Below, piece by piece: positions 1 through 7,682 of a stretch of 23,220 nt of DNA. This DNA comes from Streptomyces sp. WM6378. Its GTDB lineage: Bacteria > Actinomycetota > Actinomycetes > Streptomycetales > Streptomycetaceae. Positions within the stretch are counted from its first letter, which is position 1; each line of letters opens with the position of its first letter. The position numbers and the translations under genes were made by a program. Below the pieces are notes generated by a model. The model had not been told where the DNA came from. It made no database searches and worked only from the letters and a program-made list of their open reading frames with translations. The stretch covers positions 1 through 23,220 of the forward strand of contig NZ_LGDD01000010.1 of NCBI RefSeq assembly GCF_001279695.1. The letters are read 5' to 3'.

Positions 1-1
1 C

Positions 2-688
2 GGAGCGACCGAGCCCACGGTGCTGCCCGTCCGCCTGGACCTCGCGGCGCTCCGCGCTCAGGGCGAGCCCCAGCCACTGCTGCGCGGCCTGATCCGCACC
101 CCGGGTCGGCGCACGGCGGCGGCCGCGACGGAGGGCGACGCCTCGGCTGCCTTCGCGCAGAGGCTGACCGGCCTGTCTGCGGCAGAGGGACGCGAGGTCG
201 TACTGGACGCCGTGGGCGGCCAGGTCGCGGTGGTCCTCGGGCACGCCAGCGGCACGGAGATCGACCCGGACCGCGCCTTCCTGGACCTCGGTTTCGACTC
301 CCTGACCGCGGTCGAACTCCGCAACGGCCTCAGTGCCCTCACCGGAATCCGCCTGCCGGCGACCCTGCTCTTCGACTACCCGACGCCGGCGGAGCTCGTC
401 GACCACCTCCACGCCCGGATCGCACCCGAGTCGCCCTCCGGACCGGAGGCACTCCTGGGCGAACTCGAAAGGCTGGAGAAGACGTTCGGCGGGCTCGACG
501 TCACGGAGGAGGTCCACGAGCAGATAGCCGGCCGCCTGGAGGTCCTCAGGGCGAAGTGGGACGCCCAGCGGGACACTCCCGCGGCAGCCGGGCACGACGA
601 CTCCTGTTCCGACGGGGACTTCGACTTCGAGTCCGCCTCCGACGAGGAGGTGTTCGACCTCCTCGACAACGAAATCGGCCTCTCCTGA
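2..688 (+). CDS. Type I polyketide synthase, C-terminal fragment (end of KR, ACP, docking tail)
   Basis: The gene enters from the left edge, so only its last 228 residues are visible. The first residues (LPVRLDLAALRAQGE) are the conserved tail of a ketoreductase or reductive region. An acyl carrier protein follows, with the motif LGFDSLTAVELRN; the phosphopantetheine serine is at bases 299-301. The rest is a C-terminal docking region: a helical stretch with LERLEK and RLEVLRAKWD, then an acidic tail ending ASDEEVFDLLDNEIGLS. There is no thioesterase, so this is not the chain-releasing subunit; the tail should hand the chain to the next PKS. It is transcribed towards the phosphatase gene and ends at a shared hairpin. 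Its place in the assembly line cannot be told from this fragment. The PKS identity is certain; the polyene assignment is inferred from the neighbours. Confidence 0.95.
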   Translation, partial: GATEPTVLPVRLDLAALRAQGEPQPLLRGLIRTPGRRTAAAATEGDASAAFAQRLTGLSAAEGREVVLDAVGGQVAVVLGHASGTEIDPDRAFLDLGFDSLTAVELRNGLSALTGIRLPATLLFDYPTPAELVDHLHARIAPESPSGPEALLGELERLEKTFGGLDVTEEVHEQIAGRLEVLRAKWDAQRDTPAAAGHDDSCSDGDFDFESASDEEVFDLLDNEIGLS

Positions 689-707
689 ACCGAAGGGACC
701 ACACACG

Positions 708-740
708 ACGCCCCTCCCGGCAGCGCGCCGGGAGGGGCGT
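708..740. terminator. Bidirectional hairpin terminator between convergent genes
   Basis: A perfect 13-bp inverted repeat (ACGCCCCTCCCGG / CCGGGAGGGGCGT) with a 7-base loop lies 19 bases after the PKS stop and is followed by TCTTT on the plus strand. It sits between the PKS (+) and the phosphatase (-), which converge, so it can serve both transcripts. The U-tract is short, as is common in Streptomyces. Confidence 0.8.
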
Positions 741-802
741 TCTTTCGTGCAGTCCGTCAGGGCTTCTCGGCCGGCAGGCCGACCAGTCGACGAGTCGGCC
801 GG

Positions 803-1927
803 TCAGTCGACGAGCAGGGTCTCCCGCAGTCGCTCCAGGACCTGCCTGCTCAAGCCCAGTCCGTCCTGGAGATAGGCGTCGAAGGTGCCGAAGCGGGCCT
901 TGACCTCGTCGAAGGAGGTGTTCAGGTACTCGGCCCTGGCGTCCAGGATCGGCTTGAGGCGGGCGGCCATCTCGGGGGTCTGCTTAGCGAGGGTGGCGGC
1001 GTTCCGCGCCGCGAGGTAGTCGTTGGTGGCCAGGTAGTCCCGCAGGACCGTGTCGCGGTCCACGCCCAGGGCCGTGAGCAGGGCGGCGGTGGCCCAGCCC
1101 GTACGGTCCTTGCCACCCTCGCAGTGGTAGGCCAGCGGGGAGGAGCGGGGGGCGTTGGCGAGACTGAACAGCGAACGATAGGCGTCGAGCCCGGCGGGCC
1201 TGGAGACGAGCCACCGGTAGGAGCGGGTCATCATCCGCTCGGACGCGGCGGCCGTGGCGGGCATCTCACGCTTGACGTCGCCGCCGAAGACATCGGCGGC
1301 GATATAGCGTGCGCCCGCGGGCACGCGGTCGGGGTCCTCGGCGCGTTCGCCCGGCATGCGCAGGTCGACGTCCGTACGGATGCCCAGGCGCTGGAGCTTG
1401 GCCAGGTCGGCGTTGGTGAGCGCGTGCAGGTCGTTGGTGCGGTACAGCACGCCCATCTTCACCCACCGGCCGTCGGCGGTGCGGTGGCCGCCCGCGTCGC
1501 GGAAGTTGGGCGCGCCCTCCAGGTGTAACGAGCGGTCGGCGAGGGTGAGCGGGTCGCCCTGGTCGGGGACGAGGCGGAACCACTGCCGGTCGGCGGGGGG
1601 CAGTCCACGTACGGTGACGTCGGCCTCGGCGCCGCCGTAGGCCACGACCCTGCCCCCGACGTAGACGGTGACCGAACCGACCGCGGGCGCCTTCCAGGAC
1701 ACGGCGAACGAGCCGTCCGGCCGCTGGGTGACCTTGGCGTCGGTGAACGGAATGCCGGGTGCGGTGAGTGATGTCTGCGGCGCGTGCCGGGGCGCTGTTC
1801 CGGCGGGCGCGGCGAGGGGCTCGGCCGAGGCGTGGGGCGCGGTGAGCCCCACCGCCGACACGGCGGCCACGAACGATACGGCGAGGTGGCGGGCGGCTTG
1901 CACCGCCGCCGTGGAATGGGAGTTCAT
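803..1927 (-). CDS. Secreted tyrosine/serine protein phosphatase, PtpB-like (Y_phosphatase3)
   Basis: This 374-residue protein carries the phosphatase signature HCEGGKDRTGWA, a C-X5-R loop with nucleophile Cys269 and Arg275. It also has the PNFRDAGG element typical of the Y_phosphatase3/PtpB family, where it precedes the catalytic core. Residues 1-36 look like a Sec signal peptide (hydrophobic AVSFVAAVSAVGLTA, likely cut after ASA), so the enzyme should act outside the membrane. Between them, at about residues 55-135, lies a beta-rich stretch (FAVSWKAP, VTVYVGG) resembling a fibronectin-III-like domain. Leu134 is a TTA codon (bases 1526-1528), so translation may need bldA tRNA. It is read alone, just after the long hairpin that ends the loading PKS. 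No strong ribosome site precedes the ATG. The substrate is unknown; a role in polyene production is not shown by the sequence. Confidence 0.88.
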   Translation of the reverse strand: MNSHSTAAVQAARHLAVSFVAAVSAVGLTAPHASAEPLAAPAGTAPRHAPQTSLTAPGIPFTDAKVTQRPDGSFAVSWKAPAVGSVTVYVGGRVVAYGGAEADVTVRGLPPADRQWFRLVPDQGDPLTLADRSLHLEGAPNFRDAGGHRTADGRWVKMGVLYRTNDLHALTNADLAKLQRLGIRTDVDLRMPGERAEDPDRVPAGARYIAADVFGGDVKREMPATAAASERMMTRSYRWLVSRPAGLDAYRSLFSLANAPRSSPLAYHCEGGKDRTGWATAALLTALGVDRDTVLRDYLATNDYLAARNAATLAKQTPEMAARLKPILDARAEYLNTSFDEVKARFGTFDAYLQDGLGLSRQVLERLRETLLVD

Positions 1928-1992
1928 GACGGGACTTTATGGCCCGAAATGATGCGGGATTTTCTAGTGTTGGCGCAGTGTGTCGGGCCCCG

Positions 1993-2048
1993 GTAGGCAA
2001 GCGGGCCGCGCACGCCGGGAGCCCGGCGTGCGCGGCCCGTTTGCCTAC
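1993..2048 (-). terminator. Very long hairpin terminator after the loading PKS gene
   Basis: The arms at 1993-2019 and 2022-2048 are 27 bp with a single G-T pair and only two bases (AG) between them. The structure starts 42 bases past the PKS stop and 66 bases before the phosphatase start. It should end the minus-strand polyene operon and insulate the phosphatase gene, which then needs its own promoter in 1928-1992. No long U-tract follows. Confidence 0.8.
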
Positions 2049-2090
2049 GGGTGGGTGCGGGGGCTTCGGAGAAGGCCCGCACCTCGACCG

Positions 2091-5000
2091 TCAGCTCTCC
2101 GCGTCCATCAGCTGGAACAGTTCCTCGTCGCTGGCCGATGCCAGGTCCAGTGCCCCACCGGGGCCGTCGCCCGTACCACCGCCGGCCCCCGCCGTCGCGG
2201 CCGCCACCGCCTTCAGGCGTGCCACCGTCTCCTCAGAGACCTCCGTGCCGGTCATGAGCAGGTCCTCCAACTCGGCCACGATCGACTCCACATCGCGCAC
2301 GGGGGCGGCGGGCCGCGCCGTGCTGCGCTCACGTACGAGCCGGACCACCGCATTCGGGGTGGGGAAGTCGTACACGAGCGTGGCCGGCAGTCGCATGTCC
2401 GCGGCCGCGATGAGGCGGTTGCGCAGTTCGACCGCGTTCACCGAGTCGATGCCCAGCTCCTTGAACGTGCGGTTGCCCTCCTCGCCACGCATCTCCTGGC
2501 CGCCGAGCACGGCCGAGGTCTCGTCGAGAACCAGGGCCAGCACGAGTGCGTTCTGCGCGGCCTCGTCGAGGCCGGACAGGCGGGCGTCCAGCCCCGACGG
2601 CTCTTCACCGGCCGCCGTCCCGCCCATACCGACCGGGGCACCCCCGACACCCGCGGCATCCACAACGCCTCCGTAGGCAGCCAGGCCCGTCGGTCCCGCA
2701 GGAGTCGACGCCAGCCAGAACCGCCGCCGCTGGAACGCGTACGTCGGCAGCGGCACGGGCCGGGCCTCGGGCAGCACCGCGTCCCAGTCGACGGGAGCGC
2801 CATGGGCGTGCATCCGGGCGACTGCGGCGAGCAGGGCGTGCCGTTCCGACACTCCGGCGCGCAGGCTCGGCACCACGGTGGCCCCGGTCTGCGGGTCGGC
2901 CGACTCCATGCACTCGTCGATCATCGGCGTGAGCGTGGGATCGGCACCCAGCTCCAGGAACCCGGTGACGCGCTCGTCCCGGAGCAGGCCGATCGCGTCC
3001 TCGAAGCGTACGGACTGCCGCACGTGCCGCACCCAGTGGTCCGGGTCGAGTGCCTCCTCGGTGGTCAACGGGCGGCCGGTGACGGTGGAGACGATCCGAA
3101 CGGCGGGCGCGGCGTAGGACAGCCCGCGGGCGACCGCGCGGTACTCCTCCAGCATGGGGCCCATCAGCGGCGAATGGGCCGCGACCTTCACCGCGACCCG
3201 CCGGGTCTTGTGACCGGCGGCGCGGAGCCGGTCGGTGAGCGCCATGAGGGGGGCCTCGGCGCCCGAGAGCACGACGGAGTTCGGCCCGTTGACGGCAGCG
3301 ATCGATATGCAGTCGCTCAACTCCGCCAGCCACGGCATCACTTCGTCCTCGGTGATGCGTACCGCCACCGTCCCGCCACCGGGCGGCAGCGCGGCCATGA
3401 GCCTGCCGCGGGCCGCCACCAGGGTGCACGCGTCCTGGAGGGAGAGCACACCTGCGACATGGGCGGCGGAGATCTCGCCGAACGAGTGCCCCACCAGGTG
3501 ATCGGGGACCAGGCCCCAGGACTCGAACAGCCGGTACAGGGCCACCTGGATGGCGAACAGCGCGGGCTGGGTGTAGGTGGTGTCGTCGAGGAGGGCCGCC
3601 TCGTCGGAGCCGGGAGCCGCCCACATCACCGAGGTCAGCGGTAGCGCCAGCAGGGGATCCACCGTGGCGCACACCTCGTGCAGGGCCTGCCCGAAGGCGG
3701 GGAAGGCCGCGGTCGCCGCGTGTCCCATGCCGGTGTGCTGGCCACCCTGCCCGGGGAAGGCGAAGGCCAGTCCGCCCGGCGCGGCATCGTGCAGGATGAC
3801 GCCGGGGGCGCGCTCGCCACGCCCGAATTCCGCCGCTGCGGAAAGGAGTTGCGTCCGGTCGGAGCCGGTGACGACGGCCCGGTGCCGGTGCAGGTTGCGG
3901 GTGGTGGTCAGGGCGTGGGCGACGTCCTGGGCGCGCAGGTCCGGGTGGGCCGTCACGTGCTCGGCCAGGCGTTGTGCCTGTGCGCGCAGCGCCGCCCGGC
4001 TCCGGGCGGACAGCACCCAGGGCGCGGCCGGGTCGTCGGCCGGCTCCGGGACCCGCGCCGGCCCGGACGCACCCCGCGCCTCCTCCGGGGACTCGCCCGG
4101 CGCCTCCTCCAGGATCACGTGCGCATTGGTCCCGGTGAGCCCGAACGAGGACACCCCCGCCCGGCGCGTGCGTCCGCTCTCCCGTGGCCAGGGCTGAGCC
4201 TCGGTCAGCAGCCGTACCGCACCGGCGGACCAGTCCACCTCGGCCGAGGGGGTGTCCGCGTGCAGAGTCCGCGGCAGGACGCCGTGGTGCAGTGCGAGAA
4301 CCGACTTGATGACCCCGACGACACCGGCGGCGGCCTGGGTGTGCCCGATGTTCGACTTCACCGACCCCAGCCACAACGGCTGGTCCACGGGGCGCTGTTG
4401 GCCGTACGTGGCCAGTAGTGCCTGGACCTCGATGGGGTCGCCGAGGGGCGTGCCGGTGCCGTGCCCTTCCAGGGCGTCCACGTCCTGCGGCGTCAGCCCG
4501 GCGTCGGCCAGGGCCTGGCGGATGACGCGTTGCTGTGCGGGCCCACTCGGCGCGGTGAGCCCGTTGGAGGCGCCGTCCTGATTCACCGCGGAGCCGCGGA
4601 CGAGCGCCAGGACGCGGTGTCCGTTGCGCCGGGCGTCGCTCAGCCGCTCCAGCAGCAGTAGCCCCGCGCCCTCCGCCCACGCGGAGCCGTTCGCGGAGTC
4701 GGAGTACGGCATGGCGCGGGCGTCGGGGGAGAGCGCGCGCAACCGGGAGAAGTGTGTGAAGGGCGTCGGGGTCGCCATGACGGTGACGCCGCCGGCCAGC
4801 GCCAGGTCGGTCTCGCCGGACCGCAGGGACCGGCAGGCCAGGTGCAGGGCGACGAGGGACGAGGAGGAGGCGGTGTCGACCGTCATCGTGGGGCCTTCGA
4901 GCCCGTAGGTGTAGGCGATGCGCCCCGAGGTCGCGCTACCAGCGGTCCCGGTGGTGAGCATGCTTTCCCATGCGTTGGGCGTGGAGGACGCGTGGGCGCC

Positions 5001-7322
5001 GTAGCCGCGGTCCATCGCGCCGGCGAACACACCGGTACGGGTCCCCCGCAACGACTCCGGAGCGATGCCTGCCCGCTCGAAGGTCTCCCAGGCCGCTTCC
5101 AGGAGCAGCCGCTGCTGGGGATCGATCGCCGTCGCTTCCATGTCGGACAGGCCGAAGAAGCCCGCGTCGAAGTCGCCCGCGTCGCGCAGGAAGCCGCCTT
5201 CACGGGCGTAGGTGGTACCCGGTTGGTCGGGATCCTCGTCGAAGAGCCGGTCCAAGTCCCAGCCACGGTCCTCCGGGAAGGGGGACATGGCGTCGGCCCC
5301 GTTGGTGAGCAGCTCCCACAGGGCCTCGGGGGAGCCGGCTCCGCCCGGCAGCCGGCAGGCCATGCCGATGATGGCCACCGGGTCGGCATCGTCCGGCGAG
5401 GTCCGACGCGGCTCTTCCCGGGTCGGCTCCTCCTGCTCGGTCAGGAGCCGCGCGACGGCCCGCGGGGTGGGGTGGTCGAAGGCCAGCGTGGTCGGGAGCA
5501 GGAGCCCGGTCTCCTCCCGGAGCAGATTCCGCAGCCGTACCGCGAGGATGGAGTCGAGGCCGAGCTGCCGGAAGTCGGCCTCGGGGGAGAACGGGACGGA
5601 CGCGCCGTCCTTCCCGAGCAACCGGCCGACGCAGTCGCGCACGAGGTCCAGCGCCTCCTCGACCGTGTACGGCGGGATCGCGCCGAGCCGGGCCGGGACG
5701 GACACCTCTTCAAGGCCGGTGAGCAGCCCATGGAGCGCCCGGCGGTCGAGCTTCCCGGCGGGGGAGAGGGGCAGCTCGGGCACGGTGAGAAATTCGAGGG
5801 GGATCTTGTGGTCGGCGAGGCCCAGCCGGTGCAGGAACGCGGTCACTTCGGTCAGGCCGATCGTGCGGTCCGCGTGGTCCGTCACGATCAGGCACGGGTA
5901 CTCGCCGAGCCGGTCGTCCGGTGCGCCGGCCACGGCCAGCGGGCCCAGGCCCGCAAGACCCGCGAGCACTTCCTCGACCTCGGCGGCGCTGAACTTCCGG
6001 CCGCCGGTGTTGATCAGTTCGGCGGTCCGGCCGTGCAGGGTCACCACTCCGTCGGCGCCGACGGCCGCGAGATCGCCGGTCCGCAGCCAGCCGTCCTCGG
6101 TGAGGGCCGAGCGCGTCAGCTCCGGCTCGCGGAAATAGCCGCGGAACATCCCGGGTGCCCGGTACTGAAGTTCACCGCTCTCGCCCGCCGCACACACCTC
6201 GCCGTTCTCGTCGACGACCCGCACGTCCGCACCGGGGACCGGCCGGCCCACGCTGCCGTCGGGGTCCTGGGTCCGGGTGCAGGAGCCGGTGCCGATCTCG
6301 GACATGCCCCACACCACGACCAGTTCGCAGTCGAGGACGCCGCGTACCTGAGCGGCGAGCGCGGGCGCCAGGGCGGCCCCCGCCGTACGCACCTGGTGCG
6401 GCGCGAAGCCCGCCGGCTCGTCCGTCCTGGCGAACCGCGCGACGACGTCCCGCAGTTGCGCGGGCACGGCGAAGACGACGCGGGGCGCATGCTCCCGCGC
6501 CAACGCCACGAAGCGGTCCGCGTCCCACCCGGTGAGCAGCACCTGCCCGCAGACGGCGAGCAGCGCCGCATGCACGGCTTGGAGGCCGAACAGATGGGTC
6601 ATCGGGCAGGCCGTGAGGACCGTACCGGCGAAGGTGTCGGCATCCTCGGCGAGGACGGCAGCGGTGTTCGACAGCAGACCGTCGTGGCTGTGCACACAGA
6701 GCTTGGGCCGCGCCGAGACCGTTCCGGATGAGGGGATCAGAACGAGCGGCAGGTCAGGGGTGACGTCCACCGGCCGGGGCCGGCTGCCCGCCCAGGTCGC
6801 CAGCAGCCCGTCCAGCGACTCGGCACCCGCCTCTCGGCATTCCGCCTCCGACGCCCCGGTCAGCAGCACACCGCGCAGCGACGTGACACCCTCCCCGAGC
6901 GAACGGGTTGTCGCCCCGCTCCCGCTCCCGGAGGCCGACAGGACCAGCAGGACGGGTTCCGCCCGGGCCAGCAGCGCATGGACCTCCGGGGCCGAAGTGC
7001 CCTGGTGGACGGGGAGCAGCACGGCTCCGACGGCCGCGACGGCCAGGTGCAGGGTCTGCAGCTCCCAGCAGTTCGGCAGCTGCACCGCCACCACGTCGCC
7101 GGGCGTGACCCCCGACTCCTGCAAGCCGCGGGCCAGCGCGTCGACGTCCGCTCGCCACTGTGTCCACGTCCACGAGCGGTCCCCGTCGACGACGGCCACG
7201 GAGTCGGGAGCGGATCCCACGGCGGCCTCGAACACATCGGACAGCGTGTAGCCGCCCAGTACCTCCGCCGCGTCGGTGGGCGGCTGGATCACGTAGTCAT
7301 CTGTGTGGACGGGCACCATCAC
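2091..7322 (-). CDS. pimS0-like: Polyene loading PKS: CoA/AMP-ligase - ACP - KS(Ser) - AT - ACP
   Basis: This 1743-residue protein has five domains. Residues 20-540 are an acyl-AMP ligase of the aryl-acid type (EntE-like), with GMSEIGTG near 339, TGDL near 415, ELINTGGRKFSAAEVE near 435 and the catalytic lysine in SPAGKLDR near 523. ACP1 carries Ser591 (LGLDS). The ketosynthase spans about 647-1070, and its active site reads DTASSSS, so Ser819 replaces the catalytic Cys; the two histidines (EGHGTGT, KSNIGH) remain. The acyltransferase has Ser1280 in GHSFGE and VAAH at 1380-1383. ACP2 has Ser1627 (LGIDS). The C-terminus ASDEELFQLMDAES is a docking tail. There is no KR, DH or ER. From family knowledge, KS-S proteins prime polyene synthases and PimS0 of pimaricin has this layout. 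The start is GTG 7322 or ATG 7319; GGGAG lies unusually close to both. It is the last gene of the minus-strand run. Confidence 0.93.
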   Translation of the reverse strand: MMVPVHTDDYVIQPPTDAAEVLGGYTLSDVFEAAVGSAPDSVAVVDGDRSWTWTQWRADVDALARGLQESGVTPGDVVAVQLPNCWELQTLHLAVAAVGAVLLPVHQGTSAPEVHALLARAEPVLLVLSASGSGSGATTRSLGEGVTSLRGVLLTGASEAECREAGAESLDGLLATWAGSRPRPVDVTPDLPLVLIPSSGTVSARPKLCVHSHDGLLSNTAAVLAEDADTFAGTVLTACPMTHLFGLQAVHAALLAVCGQVLLTGWDADRFVALAREHAPRVVFAVPAQLRDVVARFARTDEPAGFAPHQVRTAGAALAPALAAQVRGVLDCELVVVWGMSEIGTGSCTRTQDPDGSVGRPVPGADVRVVDENGEVCAAGESGELQYRAPGMFRGYFREPELTRSALTEDGWLRTGDLAAVGADGVVTLHGRTAELINTGGRKFSAAEVEEVLAGLAGLGPLAVAGAPDDRLGEYPCLIVTDHADRTIGLTEVTAFLHRLGLADHKIPLEFLTVPELPLSPAGKLDRRALHGLLTGLEEVSVPARLGAIPPYTVEEALDLVRDCVGRLLGKDGASVPFSPEADFRQLGLDSILAVRLRNLLREETGLLLPTTLAFDHPTPRAVARLLTEQEEPTREEPRRTSPDDADPVAIIGMACRLPGGAGSPEALWELLTNGADAMSPFPEDRGWDLDRLFDEDPDQPGTTYAREGGFLRDAGDFDAGFFGLSDMEATAIDPQQRLLLEAAWETFERAGIAPESLRGTRTGVFAGAMDRGYGAHASSTPNAWESMLTTGTAGSATSGRIAYTYGLEGPTMTVDTASSSSLVALHLACRSLRSGETDLALAGGVTVMATPTPFTHFSRLRALSPDARAMPYSDSANGSAWAEGAGLLLLERLSDARRNGHRVLALVRGSAVNQDGASNGLTAPSGPAQQRVIRQALADAGLTPQDVDALEGHGTGTPLGDPIEVQALLATYGQQRPVDQPLWLGSVKSNIGHTQAAAGVVGVIKSVLALHHGVLPRTLHADTPSAEVDWSAGAVRLLTEAQPWPRESGRTRRAGVSSFGLTGTNAHVILEEAPGESPEEARGASGPARVPEPADDPAAPWVLSARSRAALRAQAQRLAEHVTAHPDLRAQDVAHALTTTRNLHRHRAVVTGSDRTQLLSAAAEFGRGERAPGVILHDAAPGGLAFAFPGQGGQHTGMGHAATAAFPAFGQALHEVCATVDPLLALPLTSVMWAAPGSDEAALLDDTTYTQPALFAIQVALYRLFESWGLVPDHLVGHSFGEISAAHVAGVLSLQDACTLVAARGRLMAALPPGGGTVAVRITEDEVMPWLAELSDCISIAAVNGPNSVVLSGAEAPLMALTDRLRAAGHKTRRVAVKVAAHSPLMGPMLEEYRAVARGLSYAAPAVRIVSTVTGRPLTTEEALDPDHWVRHVRQSVRFEDAIGLLRDERVTGFLELGADPTLTPMIDECMESADPQTGATVVPSLRAGVSERHALLAAVARMHAHGAPVDWDAVLPEARPVPLPTYAFQRRRFWLASTPAGPTGLAAYGGVVDAAGVGGAPVGMGGTAAGEEPSGLDARLSGLDEAAQNALVLALVLDETSAVLGGQEMRGEEGNRTFKELGIDSVNAVELRNRLIAAADMRLPATLVYDFPTPNAVVRLVRERSTARPAAPVRDVESIVAELEDLLMTGTEVSEETVARLKAVAAATAGAGGGTGDGPGGALDLASASDEELFQLMDAES

Positions 7323-7403
7323 TCCCGGATCTCAATCACTCTCGTCTGGTGGGTGGGGGGACAACGCCGGGGTGCGGACCCGGGCTCCTGCCCCGGTCGG
7401 GCC

Positions 7404-7595
7404 TCAGCCCTCGTGCACGGTGATGGCCCGGGACGGGCACAGGGCACCCGCCAGTCGGGCCGTGGTCTCCTGGTCGGCGGTCGGGTCGGCGAGGAGGGTG
7501 ACGAGTCCGTCATCGTCCTGGTCGAAGAGGGCGGGCGCGTTCAGCACGCACTGGCCCGCACCCACACAGCGGTCGGGGGCAACGGTGATACGCAT
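7404..7595 (-). CDS. pimF-like: Small [3Fe-4S]-type ferredoxin, P450 redox partner
   Basis: This 63-residue ferredoxin has cysteines C10, C16 and C53 (DRCVGAGQC ... LCPSRAI). Position 13, a cysteine in [4Fe-4S] relatives, is alanine, so a three-iron cluster is expected. It is rich in acidic residues (DQDDDG), as ferredoxins that dock to P450s are. It lies 87 bases after the P450 gene in the same direction, and its partner is almost surely that P450. In pimaricin and amphotericin clusters the equivalent pair (PimF/PimG, AmphM/AmphN) forms the exocyclic carboxyl group. The ATG at 7595 is preceded by two tandem AGGAGAG ribosome sites. No ferredoxin reductase is present in the window. Confidence 0.92.
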   Translation of the reverse strand: MRITVAPDRCVGAGQCVLNAPALFDQDDDGLVTLLADPTADQETTARLAGALCPSRAITVHEG

Positions 7596-7601
7596 ATCGA
7601 T

Positions 7602-7621
7602 GTCTCTCCTGGTCTCTCCTG
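7602..7621 (-). repeat. Tandem 10-bp repeat carrying two ribosome binding sites
   Basis: The plus strand reads GTCTCTCCTG twice in direct tandem; on the coding strand this gives CAGGAGAGAC twice, each with an AGGAG Shine-Dalgarno core. The copy nearer the ferredoxin ATG is at a workable distance; the other is 10 bases further upstream. It may be a simple duplication that raises ferredoxin translation. Confidence 0.7.
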
Positions 7622-7682
7622 CGGTGAAGGTGGGCCCGCCCGGTGGTCGGTGGCACGCGCCCCGGACGGACGGGCCGGGCGG

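Noticed and set aside
1980..3644. A 554-codon plus-strand open frame inside the loading PKS gene
   Set aside because: It is antisense to clear PKS domains, is rich in Arg, Gly and His, and has no domain motif; long shadows are normal in this GC range.
2605..4680. A 691-codon minus-strand open frame within the PKS
   Set aside because: It is a frame-shifted shadow of the KS-AT region, made of Arg/Pro/Gly runs.
4752..6731. A 659-codon plus-strand open frame opposite the ligase and KS region
   Set aside because: It is antisense to the ligase and KS, with no ribosome site and a low-complexity composition.
7323..7403. GC-rich inverted repeat between ferredoxin and PKS (CCGGGG ... CCCCGG)
   Set aside because: Only six base pairs with an 18-base loop; chance pairing in this composition, and read-through into the PKS is expected.
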